22,770 nucleotides of DNA from a virus: the IMG/VR virus record IMGVR_UViG_3300037584_000248, positions 1-22,770 of that record, one strand, 5' to 3'. A program made the translations under genes and the position numbers. Positions 1 through 7,194 of this stretch are shown here, one piece after another. Under the pieces are notes generated by a model. The model ran no database searches. It saw only the letters and a list, made by a program, of their open reading frames with translations, and was not told the DNA's origin. The stretch's first letter is position 1. The number at the start of each line of letters is the position of its first letter.

Positions 1-1
1 A

Positions 2-634
2 GACCCTAGACCTATTACAGGTACAAGTACTCATGGTGTAGTAAGAAAAGATTTATTTAAAACAATAGACCCTAGCACAAAGTTCTTTGTTGCTTCTATG
101 ACAGACCCTTCTGTTACTGATTATCTAATAGAAAAGAAAGCAAACATATGGGGATGGCATGCATTTACAGAATCATTACGTGACCCTGATGAACAAAAGA
201 AAGGTATACAAAACAATGTAGTTACTCTTAATAAAGACTTAGGATTACCAGAAGGTACTACATTAATAACAGGTGGTACGTGTGCAGCTATGAGAGCTAT
301 AGGTATTTTACATACTATGGGTTTTCGTTTCTTTGATTTGTTTGGTTTTGATTCTAACATGGAAGAACCTACTGATGAACAAAAGAAAGAAACAACAGGT
401 GCTGAAGATGAGCAACCAAGACCTAAATATTTTAAAGTCTCTGTTAATAAACAAGAGTTCTGGACAACAGGTGAGCTACTTGCATTAGCACAAGATTGTG
501 AAAAGTATTTTAACGAATCACCTATGGAAATGGATATTAATTTTCATGGAGAAAATACATTAGTATCTGCATTGTGGAAACTATCTGCTAGATATACACA
601 AAAGCAACAAGCTTTTAAAGGAGATTTAGTATGA
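2..634 (+). CDS. DUF115/Maf-like protein, 5' end outside window
   Basis: The reading frame is open from base 2, so the true start lies upstream and the ATG at 98 is internal; 210 codons are visible. Residues after the internal ATG include a Gly-Gly-Thr-Cys turn followed by the pattern AMRAIGILHTMGFRFFDLFGFDSN, best described as a small-residue loop, a helix and a strand ending in GFDS. This resembles the DUF115/Maf family (motility accessory factor and hydroxymethylpterin pyrophosphokinase-like proteins), whose members act on glycans or nucleotide-like substrates. The C-terminal part has a strand, a TTGELLALAQD helix and an INFHGENTL segment, also seen in phage members. The gene overlaps the next one by four bases (ATGA), and pairing with a methyltransferase is common for phage DUF115 genes. 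The family is likely; the substrate is unknown. Confidence 0.6.
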   Translation, partial: DPRPITGTSTHGVVRKDLFKTIDPSTKFFVASMTDPSVTDYLIEKKANIWGWHAFTESLRDPDEQKKGIQNNVVTLNKDLGLPEGTTLITGGTCAAMRAIGILHTMGFRFFDLFGFDSNMEEPTDEQKKETTGAEDEQPRPKYFKVSVNKQEFWTTGELLALAQDCEKYFNESPMEMDINFHGENTLVSALWKLSARYTQKQQAFKGDLV

Positions 635-1242
635 TGTTAAAACCATCAGAAGATTATTATGAACTACTAGATTCTTATAAAAAATTACATAAAGAAGAAG
701 GTAAGTTTAGAGGTATAAGTTTAGTACCTCTTGTTCCTACCTTAATGAATATTACAAAAGAAAATAATTGTAAAACATTACTTGATTATGGATGTGGTAA
801 AGCAATACCTTATTCAAAAAAAGAATGTAAAAGTATAGGATTAAAAAAACCTGTACAAGAATTGTGTAACTTAGACTCATTTGATTTGTATGACCCTGCA
901 TATCCTAAATATAATAAACTATCTAAAAAGAAGTATGATATTGTAGTATGTACAGATGTTATGGAGCATATAGCAGAACAGGATATAGACTATGTATTAA
1001 AAGATATATTATCTCATAGTAAAAAAGCAGTATTCTTAAACATATCTTGTCAACCTGCACTTAAACATTTTAAAGAAGGTAAATTTAAAGGACAGAATGT
1101 ACATATATCTGTATTTGATGGTGTGTGGTGGTCAGATAAAGTAAAAAATATTTGGAATAAATTTAAACATTTAAAAATATATATGGTATGTGTGGGTAAA
1201 GATTATACTCATGTTGATTGTATAAAAAAGGAGAAAGTATAA
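631..1242 (+). CDS. Class I SAM-dependent methyltransferase
   Basis: This 203-residue protein carries a class I methyltransferase core. Motif I is LLDYGCGKA at residues 50-58 (SAM-binding Gly loop), an acidic strand end follows at DLYDPAYP (85-92), and motif IV is DIVVCTDVMEHI (103-114). A strand with FLNIS at 135-139 and an NVHIS...WW segment (156-167) match a phage subgroup that I recognise by pattern. The start is an ATGATG at 631 that overlaps the upstream stop, with AAAGGAG at 617-623 as ribosome binding site. The likely reaction is transfer of a methyl group from SAM to a small molecule, glycan or protein. No DNA-methyltransferase catalytic motif (DPPY or PCQ) is present, so DNA modification is not supported. 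Confidence 0.75.
   Translation: MMLKPSEDYYELLDSYKKLHKEEGKFRGISLVPLVPTLMNITKENNCKTLLDYGCGKAIPYSKKECKSIGLKKPVQELCNLDSFDLYDPAYPKYNKLSKKKYDIVVCTDVMEHIAEQDIDYVLKDILSHSKKAVFLNISCQPALKHFKEGKFKGQNVHISVFDGVWWSDKVKNIWNKFKHLKIYMVCVGKDYTHVDCIKKEKV
1226..1233 (+). promoter_or_regulatory. Ribosome binding site that fixes the holin start
   Basis: AAAAGGAG lies eight bases before the ATG at 1242. It supports that start over the longer TTG-initiated frame at 1218, which would overlap the methyltransferase by 25 bases and add eight residues that look unlike holin sequence. Confidence 0.7.
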
Positions 1243-1649
1243 TGGCTTTAACAGCTTTAATAGGTCCTGCTACTAAACTTTTAGGTAAGTTTATAGAGGA
1301 CAAAGATAAGAAGAATGAGTTAGCACATTCTATTGCTACTATGGCAGAGAAACATGCACAGGAATTATCTAAAGGACAGATAGATGTTAATAAAGAACAA
1401 GCTAAACACCCTAGTTTATTTGTATCAGGAGCACGACCTGCAATAATGTGGGTCTGTTGCCTAGGGCTACTATGGCAGTTCTTCGTAGGACCAATTTTAA
1501 CATGGGCAACAGGTATTTGGTTTCCTGATATGGTACCACCACAGCTAGAAGTAGAAGGATTAATTACATTAGTAATGTCACTCCTAGGACTTGGAGCTAT
1601 GAGGTCTTTTGAGAAGTCAAAGAATGTAGCAAGGGATAACCTTAAATAA
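1242..1649 (+). CDS. Holin of the 3TM gene-transfer-release type
   Basis: This is a 135-residue protein. Residues 1-58 are helical and charged; hydrophobic helices follow at about 66-86 and 107-120, with a short amphipathic or hydrophobic segment between them around 87-97. The GARPAIMWVC entry to the first helix and the LLGLGAMRSFEK exit of the last are the signature of the GTA_holin_3TM family, which permeabilises the inner membrane so that an endolysin can reach peptidoglycan. The start overlaps the methyltransferase stop (TAATG) and the stop overlaps the next ATG in the same way, so translation is probably coupled. The partner endolysin is on the opposite strand at 2,863-3,252, in a different transcription unit, which is unusual for a holin. 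Confidence 0.8.
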   Translation: MALTALIGPATKLLGKFIEDKDKKNELAHSIATMAEKHAQELSKGQIDVNKEQAKHPSLFVSGARPAIMWVCCLGLLWQFFVGPILTWATGIWFPDMVPPQLEVEGLITLVMSLLGLGAMRSFEKSKNVARDNLK

Positions 1650-1855
1650 TGACTACTGTATTTCTATTAGTAATTTATTTAGGTGATGCTGTTCAACAAA
1701 GTGATATGCATTTTCGTGACATTAATAGATGTAGATACTTTGCTAATAGAATAAGTAAGCAACCTGCAGTTCCAGGTATTAAGAAAAGATATACTGGTAT
1801 ATGTAAACCAGTAAATGTAGATTTATCTAACCCTAACGTAAGGTTATATCAATGA
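1649..1855 (+). CDS. Small exported or membrane protein, unknown
   Basis: This 68-residue protein has a short hydrophobic N-terminus (TVFLLVIYLG) followed by a hydrophilic body with two cysteines, at RCRYFANR and GICKPVN. I recognise the RDIxRCxYFA...CKP pattern loosely from other marine phage small proteins, but no function is known to me. The N-terminal stretch is short for a signal peptide and has no positive charge before it, so export is uncertain. The gene sits between the holin and a tiny membrane protein with overlaps at both ends (TAATG, ATGA), so a lysis-accessory role is possible by position only. Confidence 0.55.
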   Translation: MTTVFLLVIYLGDAVQQSDMHFRDINRCRYFANRISKQPAVPGIKKRYTGICKPVNVDLSNPNVRLYQ

Positions 1856-1980
1856 TTATATTAGAATATATATACTATAAATTAAAGAATATAGATGCTA
1901 TGTATTATGAAACTTTAGCTTATGCTATCTTAACAGGATTGGTATGTGGTGGATTTCATTATATAATAGGATTATTTTAA
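1852..1980 (+). CDS. 42-residue membrane micro-protein
   Basis: The protein starts MIILEYIYYKLKNIDAMYYE and continues with one hydrophobic segment, about residues 22-42, containing GLVCGGFHYIIGLF. Its ATG overlaps the previous stop (ATGA at 1852-1855) and its TAA overlaps the terminase small subunit ATG (TAATG at 1978-1982), so it fills the gap exactly. That exact fit, with no other gene able to occupy the interval, is the main evidence that it is real. A single C-terminal membrane helix is the only visible feature; the function is unknown. Confidence 0.55.
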   Translation: MIILEYIYYKLKNIDAMYYETLAYAILTGLVCGGFHYIIGLF

Positions 1981-2480
1981 TGCCAGAACTAGATAATAAA
2001 AGACGTGAATTATTTGCACAAGCTTATACACAAACACATAAGGGTGCTTTCTCTGCTAGAAAAGCAGGTTATAAATCTAAAAATTCTCACATAGTAGCTA
2101 GTCAATTATTAAAAGTACCAGAAGTACAAGAAAGAATAAAAGAACTAGAAGAAAATACTGAGTTTACTTTTAATGTAGATGTAATAGAAGAGATGGAAAA
2201 ACAATATGATGTAGCTACTAAGAGTGGTCAAACAAGTAGTGCTTTAAAAGCTTTAGAATTACTATCAAAAATTAGAGGTAATAAAAGTAATGAAGAGATA
2301 GAAATGTCTCTAGAATCTTTAGAATACAATATAATAGAATGTTTAAATAAATTAAGTACAGATAAAGTAAAACTGTTAATAGAAAAATCTAATCATAAAA
2401 AAATTATTTTGCCATTAAAACTAGATAAAGAACAGCACCAACAGCACCAAGAAAAAACAGAACAAGAACACCAAGAATAA
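1980..2480 (+). CDS. Terminase small subunit
   Basis: This 166-residue protein fits the Terminase_2 family (small subunits like those of SPP1-type phages), which binds the packaging site and regulates the large subunit. Residues 6-56 contain the family pattern: RRELFAQAY, then AFSARKAGYK, then a helix SQLLKVPEVQERIKEL. This is the DNA-binding helix-turn-helix with its AGY turn. The C-terminus is polar and Gln/His/Glu-rich (residues 147-166). The start at 1980 is preferred over the ATG at 1944 because the family begins just before the helix-turn-helix and because it couples to the preceding stop. The last 77 bases overlap the 3' end of the opposing gene. The large subunit is not in this window. 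Confidence 0.8.
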   Translation: MPELDNKRRELFAQAYTQTHKGAFSARKAGYKSKNSHIVASQLLKVPEVQERIKELEENTEFTFNVDVIEEMEKQYDVATKSGQTSSALKALELLSKIRGNKSNEEIEMSLESLEYNIIECLNKLSTDKVKLLIEKSNHKKIILPLKLDKEQHQQHQEKTEQEHQE

Positions 2481-2853
2481 TATTTTCTATTCTTTTTGCT
2501 CGTAGTTTTTTAGCTTCTGCTATAGCTTCTTTTTTCTTTAATCTTATATCTGCTTGTATACGTATTACTTCATTCCAAGCACTAGGACCATGAGACAAAT
2601 TAACAAAATTACGTAACTCCCTTTCCATTTGCTCTGCTTTCTTTTTTGCAGCAAACGTTTCCAAAGCTTCTTCCTCAACAGAACCAAAAGACCTACCTTT
2701 ATTTTTCTTATGTCCATCTTTAACATCTTGTATTGCACCCATCCATCTGCCTAAATCTTTAGACATACTTTCTACATCACGACCTACAGAAAATCCTTTC
2801 TTTATAGCATTGAAAGCAGTTGTTGCTGCTGCAATCGCTGTGATTGGGTCCAT
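2404..2853 (-). CDS. Conserved phage protein with C-terminal membrane anchor
   Basis: This 149-residue protein starts MDPITAIAAATTAFNAIKKG, continues with a helix ending GRWMGAIQD, then a charged coiled-coil-like body, and ends in a strongly hydrophobic segment (about residues 125-147) flanked by basic residues. Proteins with the same layout (MDPxTAI start, SxDLGRWMGA, VEEEALxTFAAKKKAE) are, from memory, widespread in marine tailed phages and lack a proven function. A position right after the endolysin suggests a lysis-related membrane role, for example a holin regulator or spanin-like part. The start has AGGAG at 2860-2864, overlapping the stop of the endolysin gene. It is the last gene of the minus-strand unit and runs 77 bases into the terminase small subunit gene. 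Confidence 0.6.
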   Translation of the reverse strand: MDPITAIAAATTAFNAIKKGFSVGRDVESMSKDLGRWMGAIQDVKDGHKKNKGRSFGSVEEEALETFAAKKKAEQMERELRNFVNLSHGPSAWNEVIRIQADIRLKKKEAIAEAKKLRAKRIENIILGVLVLFFLGAVGAVLYLVLMAK

Positions 2854-2862
2854 ATATTACTC

Positions 2863-3252
2863 CTATTTGTAAGACCATATCCAAGGTCTTGGGCTTGTTA
2901 CAGAGCTCTTAGGCATAGTATCTAGATGTATAAACCTTTTTTCATGTACACCATTTTGTTTAACACCTATACCTGTAAAGCCTAGCTCTAATGCTAAACG
3001 TACTATCTCAAATGCTTTATGTCCAGAACAAACAACATCTACAGCACAACCTTTTAAGTGTGCAGACCTAGTGCTACCCCCTATAGCTAAGTTATGTGAT
3101 TCACTTCTATAACCAGAACTAATAGACATAGGTTGTTTTAATTTTTCTCTTAACTCATCAAGCTTACTCATAAACTTTTCATCCATATTTATTTCGCCTG
3201 TACCTTTACATCTTAATTCATCTTCTGAAAAGTATTTCCATCTTGTGTGCAT
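2863..3252 (-). CDS. Endolysin, M15 zinc peptidase
   Basis: This 129-residue protein fits Peptidase_M15_3, the family of D-Ala-D-Ala carboxypeptidases and phage L-alanyl-D-glutamate endopeptidases that cut peptide cross-links in peptidoglycan. Visible motifs are SSGYRS at 45-50, the zinc-binding pair SAHLKGCAVD with His65 and Asp72 (H-x6-D), and a third ligand in FIHLD (His109). The full domain is present and there is no signal peptide, so release into the periplasm would need a holin. The ATG at 3252 overlaps the stop of the upstream membrane gene (TAATG) with AAGGAG upstream. The likely role is cell lysis at the end of infection. Confidence 0.85.
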   Translation of the reverse strand: MHTRWKYFSEDELRCKGTGEINMDEKFMSKLDELREKLKQPMSISSGYRSESHNLAIGGSTRSAHLKGCAVDVVCSGHKAFEIVRLALELGFTGIGVKQNGVHEKRFIHLDTMPKSSVTSPRPWIWSYK

Positions 3253-3494
3253 TATTTATGTCTCCTTATCATATCATCTATTTTACTTTCTAGTCTATCA
3301 AATCGTTGTAGTAATTGTTTTAAATCATCTTTAACATCTTCTTTAGAAGCATAGGTTACAGCTATGTTCTCTCTTGTCTCTGATAGCTCATCTTTAACTT
3401 TACTAATAGCAGCAGACGTAGAACGTATCCACCATAGAAAGCCACCTATTGCCATAGTTAATACTGCATTCCATATCATATTCATATCTGCCAT
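3252..3494 (-). CDS. Membrane-anchored coiled-coil protein of the lysis module
   Basis: This 80-residue protein has one membrane helix at about residues 7-24 (containing GGFLWWI), then a charged helix with heptad-like spacing up to residue 79 (ISKVKDELSETR, LKQLLQRFDRLESKIDDM). It lies directly upstream of the endolysin. A single anchor plus coiled coil in that position fits an inner-membrane spanin-like or holin-associated protein (XhlA-like arrangement), but no sequence motif settles it. AAGGAG at 3501-3506 overlaps the stop of the preceding gene and sets the start. Confidence 0.6.
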   Translation of the reverse strand: MADMNMIWNAVLTMAIGGFLWWIRSTSAAISKVKDELSETRENIAVTYASKEDVKDDLKQLLQRFDRLESKIDDMIRRHK

Positions 3495-3504
3495 TGTAGT
3501 CTCC

Positions 3505-6500
3505 TTATTGTAATGATTCTCTAATATCTAAAAATTTATCTGCAAGTGGTTCTATTTTTTCTTCTATAGCATCAACTGCAGTTCCTTTACTATCTCCAGA
3601 AAAAACAGAAGAAGGTATTAAAGCATTACCTATAAATCTTGCCATTGCTCTAGGTGAACCATATAAATATTGACCCATAGCAGAAAGTAAATTACTTAAC
3701 CATTGAGCTCCAGGACCTAATAAAACACCTATAGGTGGAGCACCATATTTAAAAGATAATAAAGCATCATGTAAAACAGTTCCAGGTCCAAATATATTAG
3801 TATCAATTACAGCTTGAAGTATTCTACTAAATCCAGTAGATTCTTTCCATGTACTAGATTCATCTTTATAACGTATATAATCTTTCATATCTTTAATTCC
3901 TAAACTACCTGCTACAATTAAAGTAAAAGCAATAGCATACTTAGCTGTTTCTTGTAGATTTAATCTACCTTTAAATAAAGGTTTAAAAACTTCTCTCCAC
4001 ATTCTCATGGTAACTGTATTAGCAAAAGCAAACATAAAACCTTTTAACTGTGCAAACATAGCATAATGAGGATTAGACATCCATAATGGTCTGTTAATAA
4101 CATTAGGAGCCATAATAATTTCATCTACAAATTTAGACATAGCTTTACGAATAATTAAAGGAGGTTTACCACCAATAGGACCTTCTAACCAACTAACAAC
4201 TTCTGGATTATTAAAGTTTTGTTCTACTAATCCCATTTCAAATAGTCTTTTTTTAGCATTAAGTTGACCTTTATTTAATTTACCTGCTGATGTTCCTTGT
4301 ATTACATCTAACATATCTTGTCTTGTTTGTCTTAATCCAGATTGAAAAGCAATATCACGACTAAATTGAGTTACTTGAGTTAACATTATAAGTCTAAAAA
4401 ATTTATCAGTTATTCTTCTATTAACATCTATACCTGATATGTTACCAAGACGTTCAGCAAGAGCACCATCATATAATTGTAAAATACTTTTAGCTGCTTC
4501 TTCAGATTTACTTAAAGATAATTTAGGAAAAAAACTTCTAAATGCTTGTCTTGATGCATTTTCTGTAGCCTTTAAAGTTCCATATAAAGCATTTGTAGGT
4601 CCTACTCTACTTAAAACAATAAAAGGTTCTGTTAATGCAGTTAATGCAGATAAAGGAAGAGTAAGCATATATTGATATGTTAAAAAATTTCTTTGTGCAT
4701 TTTTTAAAGAATCAGACCTTATAGGACTATATTGATGTTGTATAGCATTAAATATATCTTTCATTAATTGTAATTCACCTTGAGTTATTGCTTTAGGTCC
4801 TAATGCTTTTAATTCATTATTAACAGTATCAGCTAAGTCTTTAGCTTTTAATCTAGTAACAGCTTCTACATTATATTTATCTGTAATTTTTGCTACATTA
4901 GTTTCAACTAAACCTGCATCTAATAATGCTTCAAACATAGCATCATTTAACTTTCTACCTTTTTGAAAACTAACATTTTTATCTCTTACAGGGTCTCCTG
5001 TTTCAAAAGGATTAATAGAAATAGTTGCCTCTTCAGGAACATACATACCACCATTACCTTGAATATTTTCAAGTATATCATTTACTGCTGCTTCTGTCAT
5101 ATTAAATTTTTTCATAAGAACTCTTTTCATTTTTCTTCTTTCTCTTCTAGTTCTTACTTTAAATAATCTTGGAAAATAATTTTCAATAGGTCCTTCTCTT
5201 CCTACTTCTAGCCCTGCATTAGCAAAGTCTTGTATATATCCAGTACCTATAAAAGGAGCTATAACTTTATCAGCTAATATTTTAAAATTAGGGTCTGCTT
5301 CCATATTTAAAACATCTTGTGCTACTGCTTGGTCTACAAAAGTTTTATCTAAAACATAAGTAGGATAACCAAATTCATTAACAGAAGCTAATTTATATTT
5401 CTTTGAACTTTCTTTTAATATAGGAGAATAAGTATTTTTTAAATTAGTAAAAGCTTTTGTTAATCTATTATATTTATCTTTATTAATTCTTCCTTCTTCG
5501 AAAGCTTTATTTAATTCAGGTAAAGATTCTTGATTATCTAATATAGCTTTAGATAAACTTGTGCTATCAATTTTAATTTCAGGAGATATTATTTTACCAT
5601 AAAACTCATCTCTTAATATAGTACCTGCTTCCATAACTTTTTTATTTTTAGTTGGTGTACCTTTAGCTAAAAAAGAATATAATTCTTTATTTTGTTTTGC
5701 AGAAAAATCTCTCATAATAACAGGTAATTTAATTGACCTTCTTATTTTATTAATAGCTTTATCTATTTTATCTCCTTTAGTTCCTACCTCTGCACTTACA
5801 TCATTATAATGATTAACAAATTTATCATAAATACGTTGCTGTCCTTCTCCTCTACTTGCAAAACTTTTTAAAGGAGCAGTAGCTCTTCTAAAAAATATAT
5901 CTGCAGCACTTGGTTTTATAGAACCTTTTTTATTTTCTGAAGATAAAGGATTAACTAAATCTTCTGGTTTAAAATTTTTAAGTGATGGTATAGCTGCATT
6001 TAAATCATCTTCTTGTTTTTGTGCTCTAGCTGCTACATTAGAATCAGACATACCTTTTAAAGCTCCAGTACCTAATCCTATAGCTCTACCTGAAAACCAA
6101 CCTATAGCAGCACTATCAATAACTCTATCTCTTATTTCTTTTGCTTGATAAGGTGCTACACCTAAATCTGCTGCTAATCCTGATGCAGCTATTTGTGTTG
6201 CTTCTTGAGCACCTTCAGTAGCTGCTTCTGCTAAACCAAACTTTAAAGATTCACCTAATGCAGTTTTTATAACTGATGGAGCTTTATATTTAACAGCATT
6301 TTCAACAGCAGTTTCAGCTATTTCTTTTGCTACCTCTCCTGCAGCTTCTTCACCTACTTTTTCTGTTGCTTCTTTTTTTACCTTAGATTCAACTATTTCT
6401 ATAGCTGCTTTTTTTCCTTGTTTTAAAACAATAGAATTTAAAACAGCAGCAGGAACTACTCTATCAAGTAAACCCATTACAAGTCCACCATAATTAGAAT

Positions 6501-7194
6501 ATTCTCTAGCTTTTTCTTCAGATGCTTTTAATGATTTAGCTTCTTCATATACACCTGCTTTTTGTGCTAAAGCACTTGGTATTAAAGTACCTAAAAATAC
6601 TGTTGTACCAGGAAGTCCTGTAATAGCTCCTACTGGTGCTGCTGCAACACCTCCTAATAATACAGGAACACTAGAACCTAAACCAGTAGCTACTGCATCT
6701 TTTGCTAACAGTCCTACTTTTTTAGCAGCTTCAAAATAATCTCCTTGTTTAAAATCTTCTTTTACTTCAGGATATAATTCTGTTATACTTAAATCTCTAG
6801 TAGCTGCAGGTCTAGAACGTAATTGTTCTATATTTCTTTCAACTCCTTTATCAGAAAAATCTTTTAACTTGCTTCCTAAATCAGGATTATATTTAGCTAA
6901 ATCATCACTAAACAAAGATAAAGATTTATAGATATTTCTTTCTGTACTATCTTTTGCATTTAATAATATATTAGTAAAAGAGTTAGGGTCTTCTACTTCT
7001 TTAACTTTATCTTCTTGTTTTATTAAAGAATCTAAAGTAGTATCTTGAGATAACTGAATACTTTTATCTTCTTCTTTATCTTCTTCTTCTAAAAAAGAAT
7101 CTAATGTAGGTATTTCTTCTGATGTTAAAGAATCTAATGTAGGTATTTCTTGAGTGTTACCTAATAAAGAATCTAATGTAGGTATATTAGCCAT
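3505..7194 (-). CDS. Giant virion protein, probable DNA-ejection protein
   Basis: This 1,229-residue protein resembles large phage virion proteins annotated with large polyvalent protein-associated domains. Residues 1-58 hold four copies of an (I/P)PTLDSL-type motif in an acidic linker. A hydrophobic Gly/Ala/Pro-rich stretch follows at about 166-212, then a helical region with EAATEGAQEATQ. Further on are an IENYFPRLFKVR motif and a Pro-Leu-rich segment beginning LPLSALTALTEP. The C-terminal part has an AQLKGFMFAFAN segment, a membrane helix from about 1,086 to 1,100 and further hydrophobic helices. I see no lytic transglycosylase Glu motif with confidence. Length, membrane segments and position after two other very large proteins fit an internal core protein that enters the cell with the DNA, as T7 gp16 does. 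The exact role is inferred. Confidence 0.55.
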   Translation of the reverse strand: MANIPTLDSLLGNTQEIPTLDSLTSEEIPTLDSFLEEEDKEEDKSIQLSQDTTLDSLIKQEDKVKEVEDPNSFTNILLNAKDSTERNIYKSLSLFSDDLAKYNPDLGSKLKDFSDKGVERNIEQLRSRPAATRDLSITELYPEVKEDFKQGDYFEAAKKVGLLAKDAVATGLGSSVPVLLGGVAAAPVGAITGLPGTTVFLGTLIPSALAQKAGVYEEAKSLKASEEKAREYSNYGGLVMGLLDRVVPAAVLNSIVLKQGKKAAIEIVESKVKKEATEKVGEEAAGEVAKEIAETAVENAVKYKAPSVIKTALGESLKFGLAEAATEGAQEATQIAASGLAADLGVAPYQAKEIRDRVIDSAAIGWFSGRAIGLGTGALKGMSDSNVAARAQKQEDDLNAAIPSLKNFKPEDLVNPLSSENKKGSIKPSAADIFFRRATAPLKSFASRGEGQQRIYDKFVNHYNDVSAEVGTKGDKIDKAINKIRRSIKLPVIMRDFSAKQNKELYSFLAKGTPTKNKKVMEAGTILRDEFYGKIISPEIKIDSTSLSKAILDNQESLPELNKAFEEGRINKDKYNRLTKAFTNLKNTYSPILKESSKKYKLASVNEFGYPTYVLDKTFVDQAVAQDVLNMEADPNFKILADKVIAPFIGTGYIQDFANAGLEVGREGPIENYFPRLFKVRTRRERRKMKRVLMKKFNMTEAAVNDILENIQGNGGMYVPEEATISINPFETGDPVRDKNVSFQKGRKLNDAMFEALLDAGLVETNVAKITDKYNVEAVTRLKAKDLADTVNNELKALGPKAITQGELQLMKDIFNAIQHQYSPIRSDSLKNAQRNFLTYQYMLTLPLSALTALTEPFIVLSRVGPTNALYGTLKATENASRQAFRSFFPKLSLSKSEEAAKSILQLYDGALAERLGNISGIDVNRRITDKFFRLIMLTQVTQFSRDIAFQSGLRQTRQDMLDVIQGTSAGKLNKGQLNAKKRLFEMGLVEQNFNNPEVVSWLEGPIGGKPPLIIRKAMSKFVDEIIMAPNVINRPLWMSNPHYAMFAQLKGFMFAFANTVTMRMWREVFKPLFKGRLNLQETAKYAIAFTLIVAGSLGIKDMKDYIRYKDESSTWKESTGFSRILQAVIDTNIFGPGTVLHDALLSFKYGAPPIGVLLGPGAQWLSNLLSAMGQYLYGSPRAMARFIGNALIPSSVFSGDSKGTAVDAIEEKIEPLADKFLDIRESLQ
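7025..7185 (-). repeat. Short direct repeats encoding PTLDSL motifs
   Basis: The 20-base unit aaagaatctaatgtaggtat (plus-strand sense) occurs three times without change at 7094-7113, 7127-7146 and 7166-7185, spaced 33 and 39 bases so that the frame is kept. The first two copies stay identical for five more bases. A fourth, altered copy lies at about 7025-7043. On the coding strand each unit encodes IPTLDSL/F (TTLDSL in the fourth), at residues 4-10, 17-23, 28-34 and 52-57 of the 1,229-residue protein. Confidence 0.9.

Noticed and set aside
121-360. Minus-strand open frame of 79 codons opposite the DUF115 gene
   Set aside because: Antisense shadow of a well-supported frame with no start signal.
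631-1242. DNA methyltransferase for anti-restriction
   Set aside because: The SAM-binding core is present but DPPY/NPPF or PCQ catalytic motifs and a target-recognition domain are absent.
2473-2494. Possible bidirectional terminator hairpin (AAGAATA and TATTCTT arms, loop of eight, T run after)
   Set aside because: The seven-base stem is almost all A-T, too weak for an intrinsic terminator in most hosts, and such inverted repeats are expected by chance in this AT-rich DNA.
3505-7194. Lytic transglycosylase domain in the giant protein
   Set aside because: Large ejection proteins often carry one, but I could not find a convincing catalytic Glu-Ser and downstream motif set by eye, so I did not claim it.
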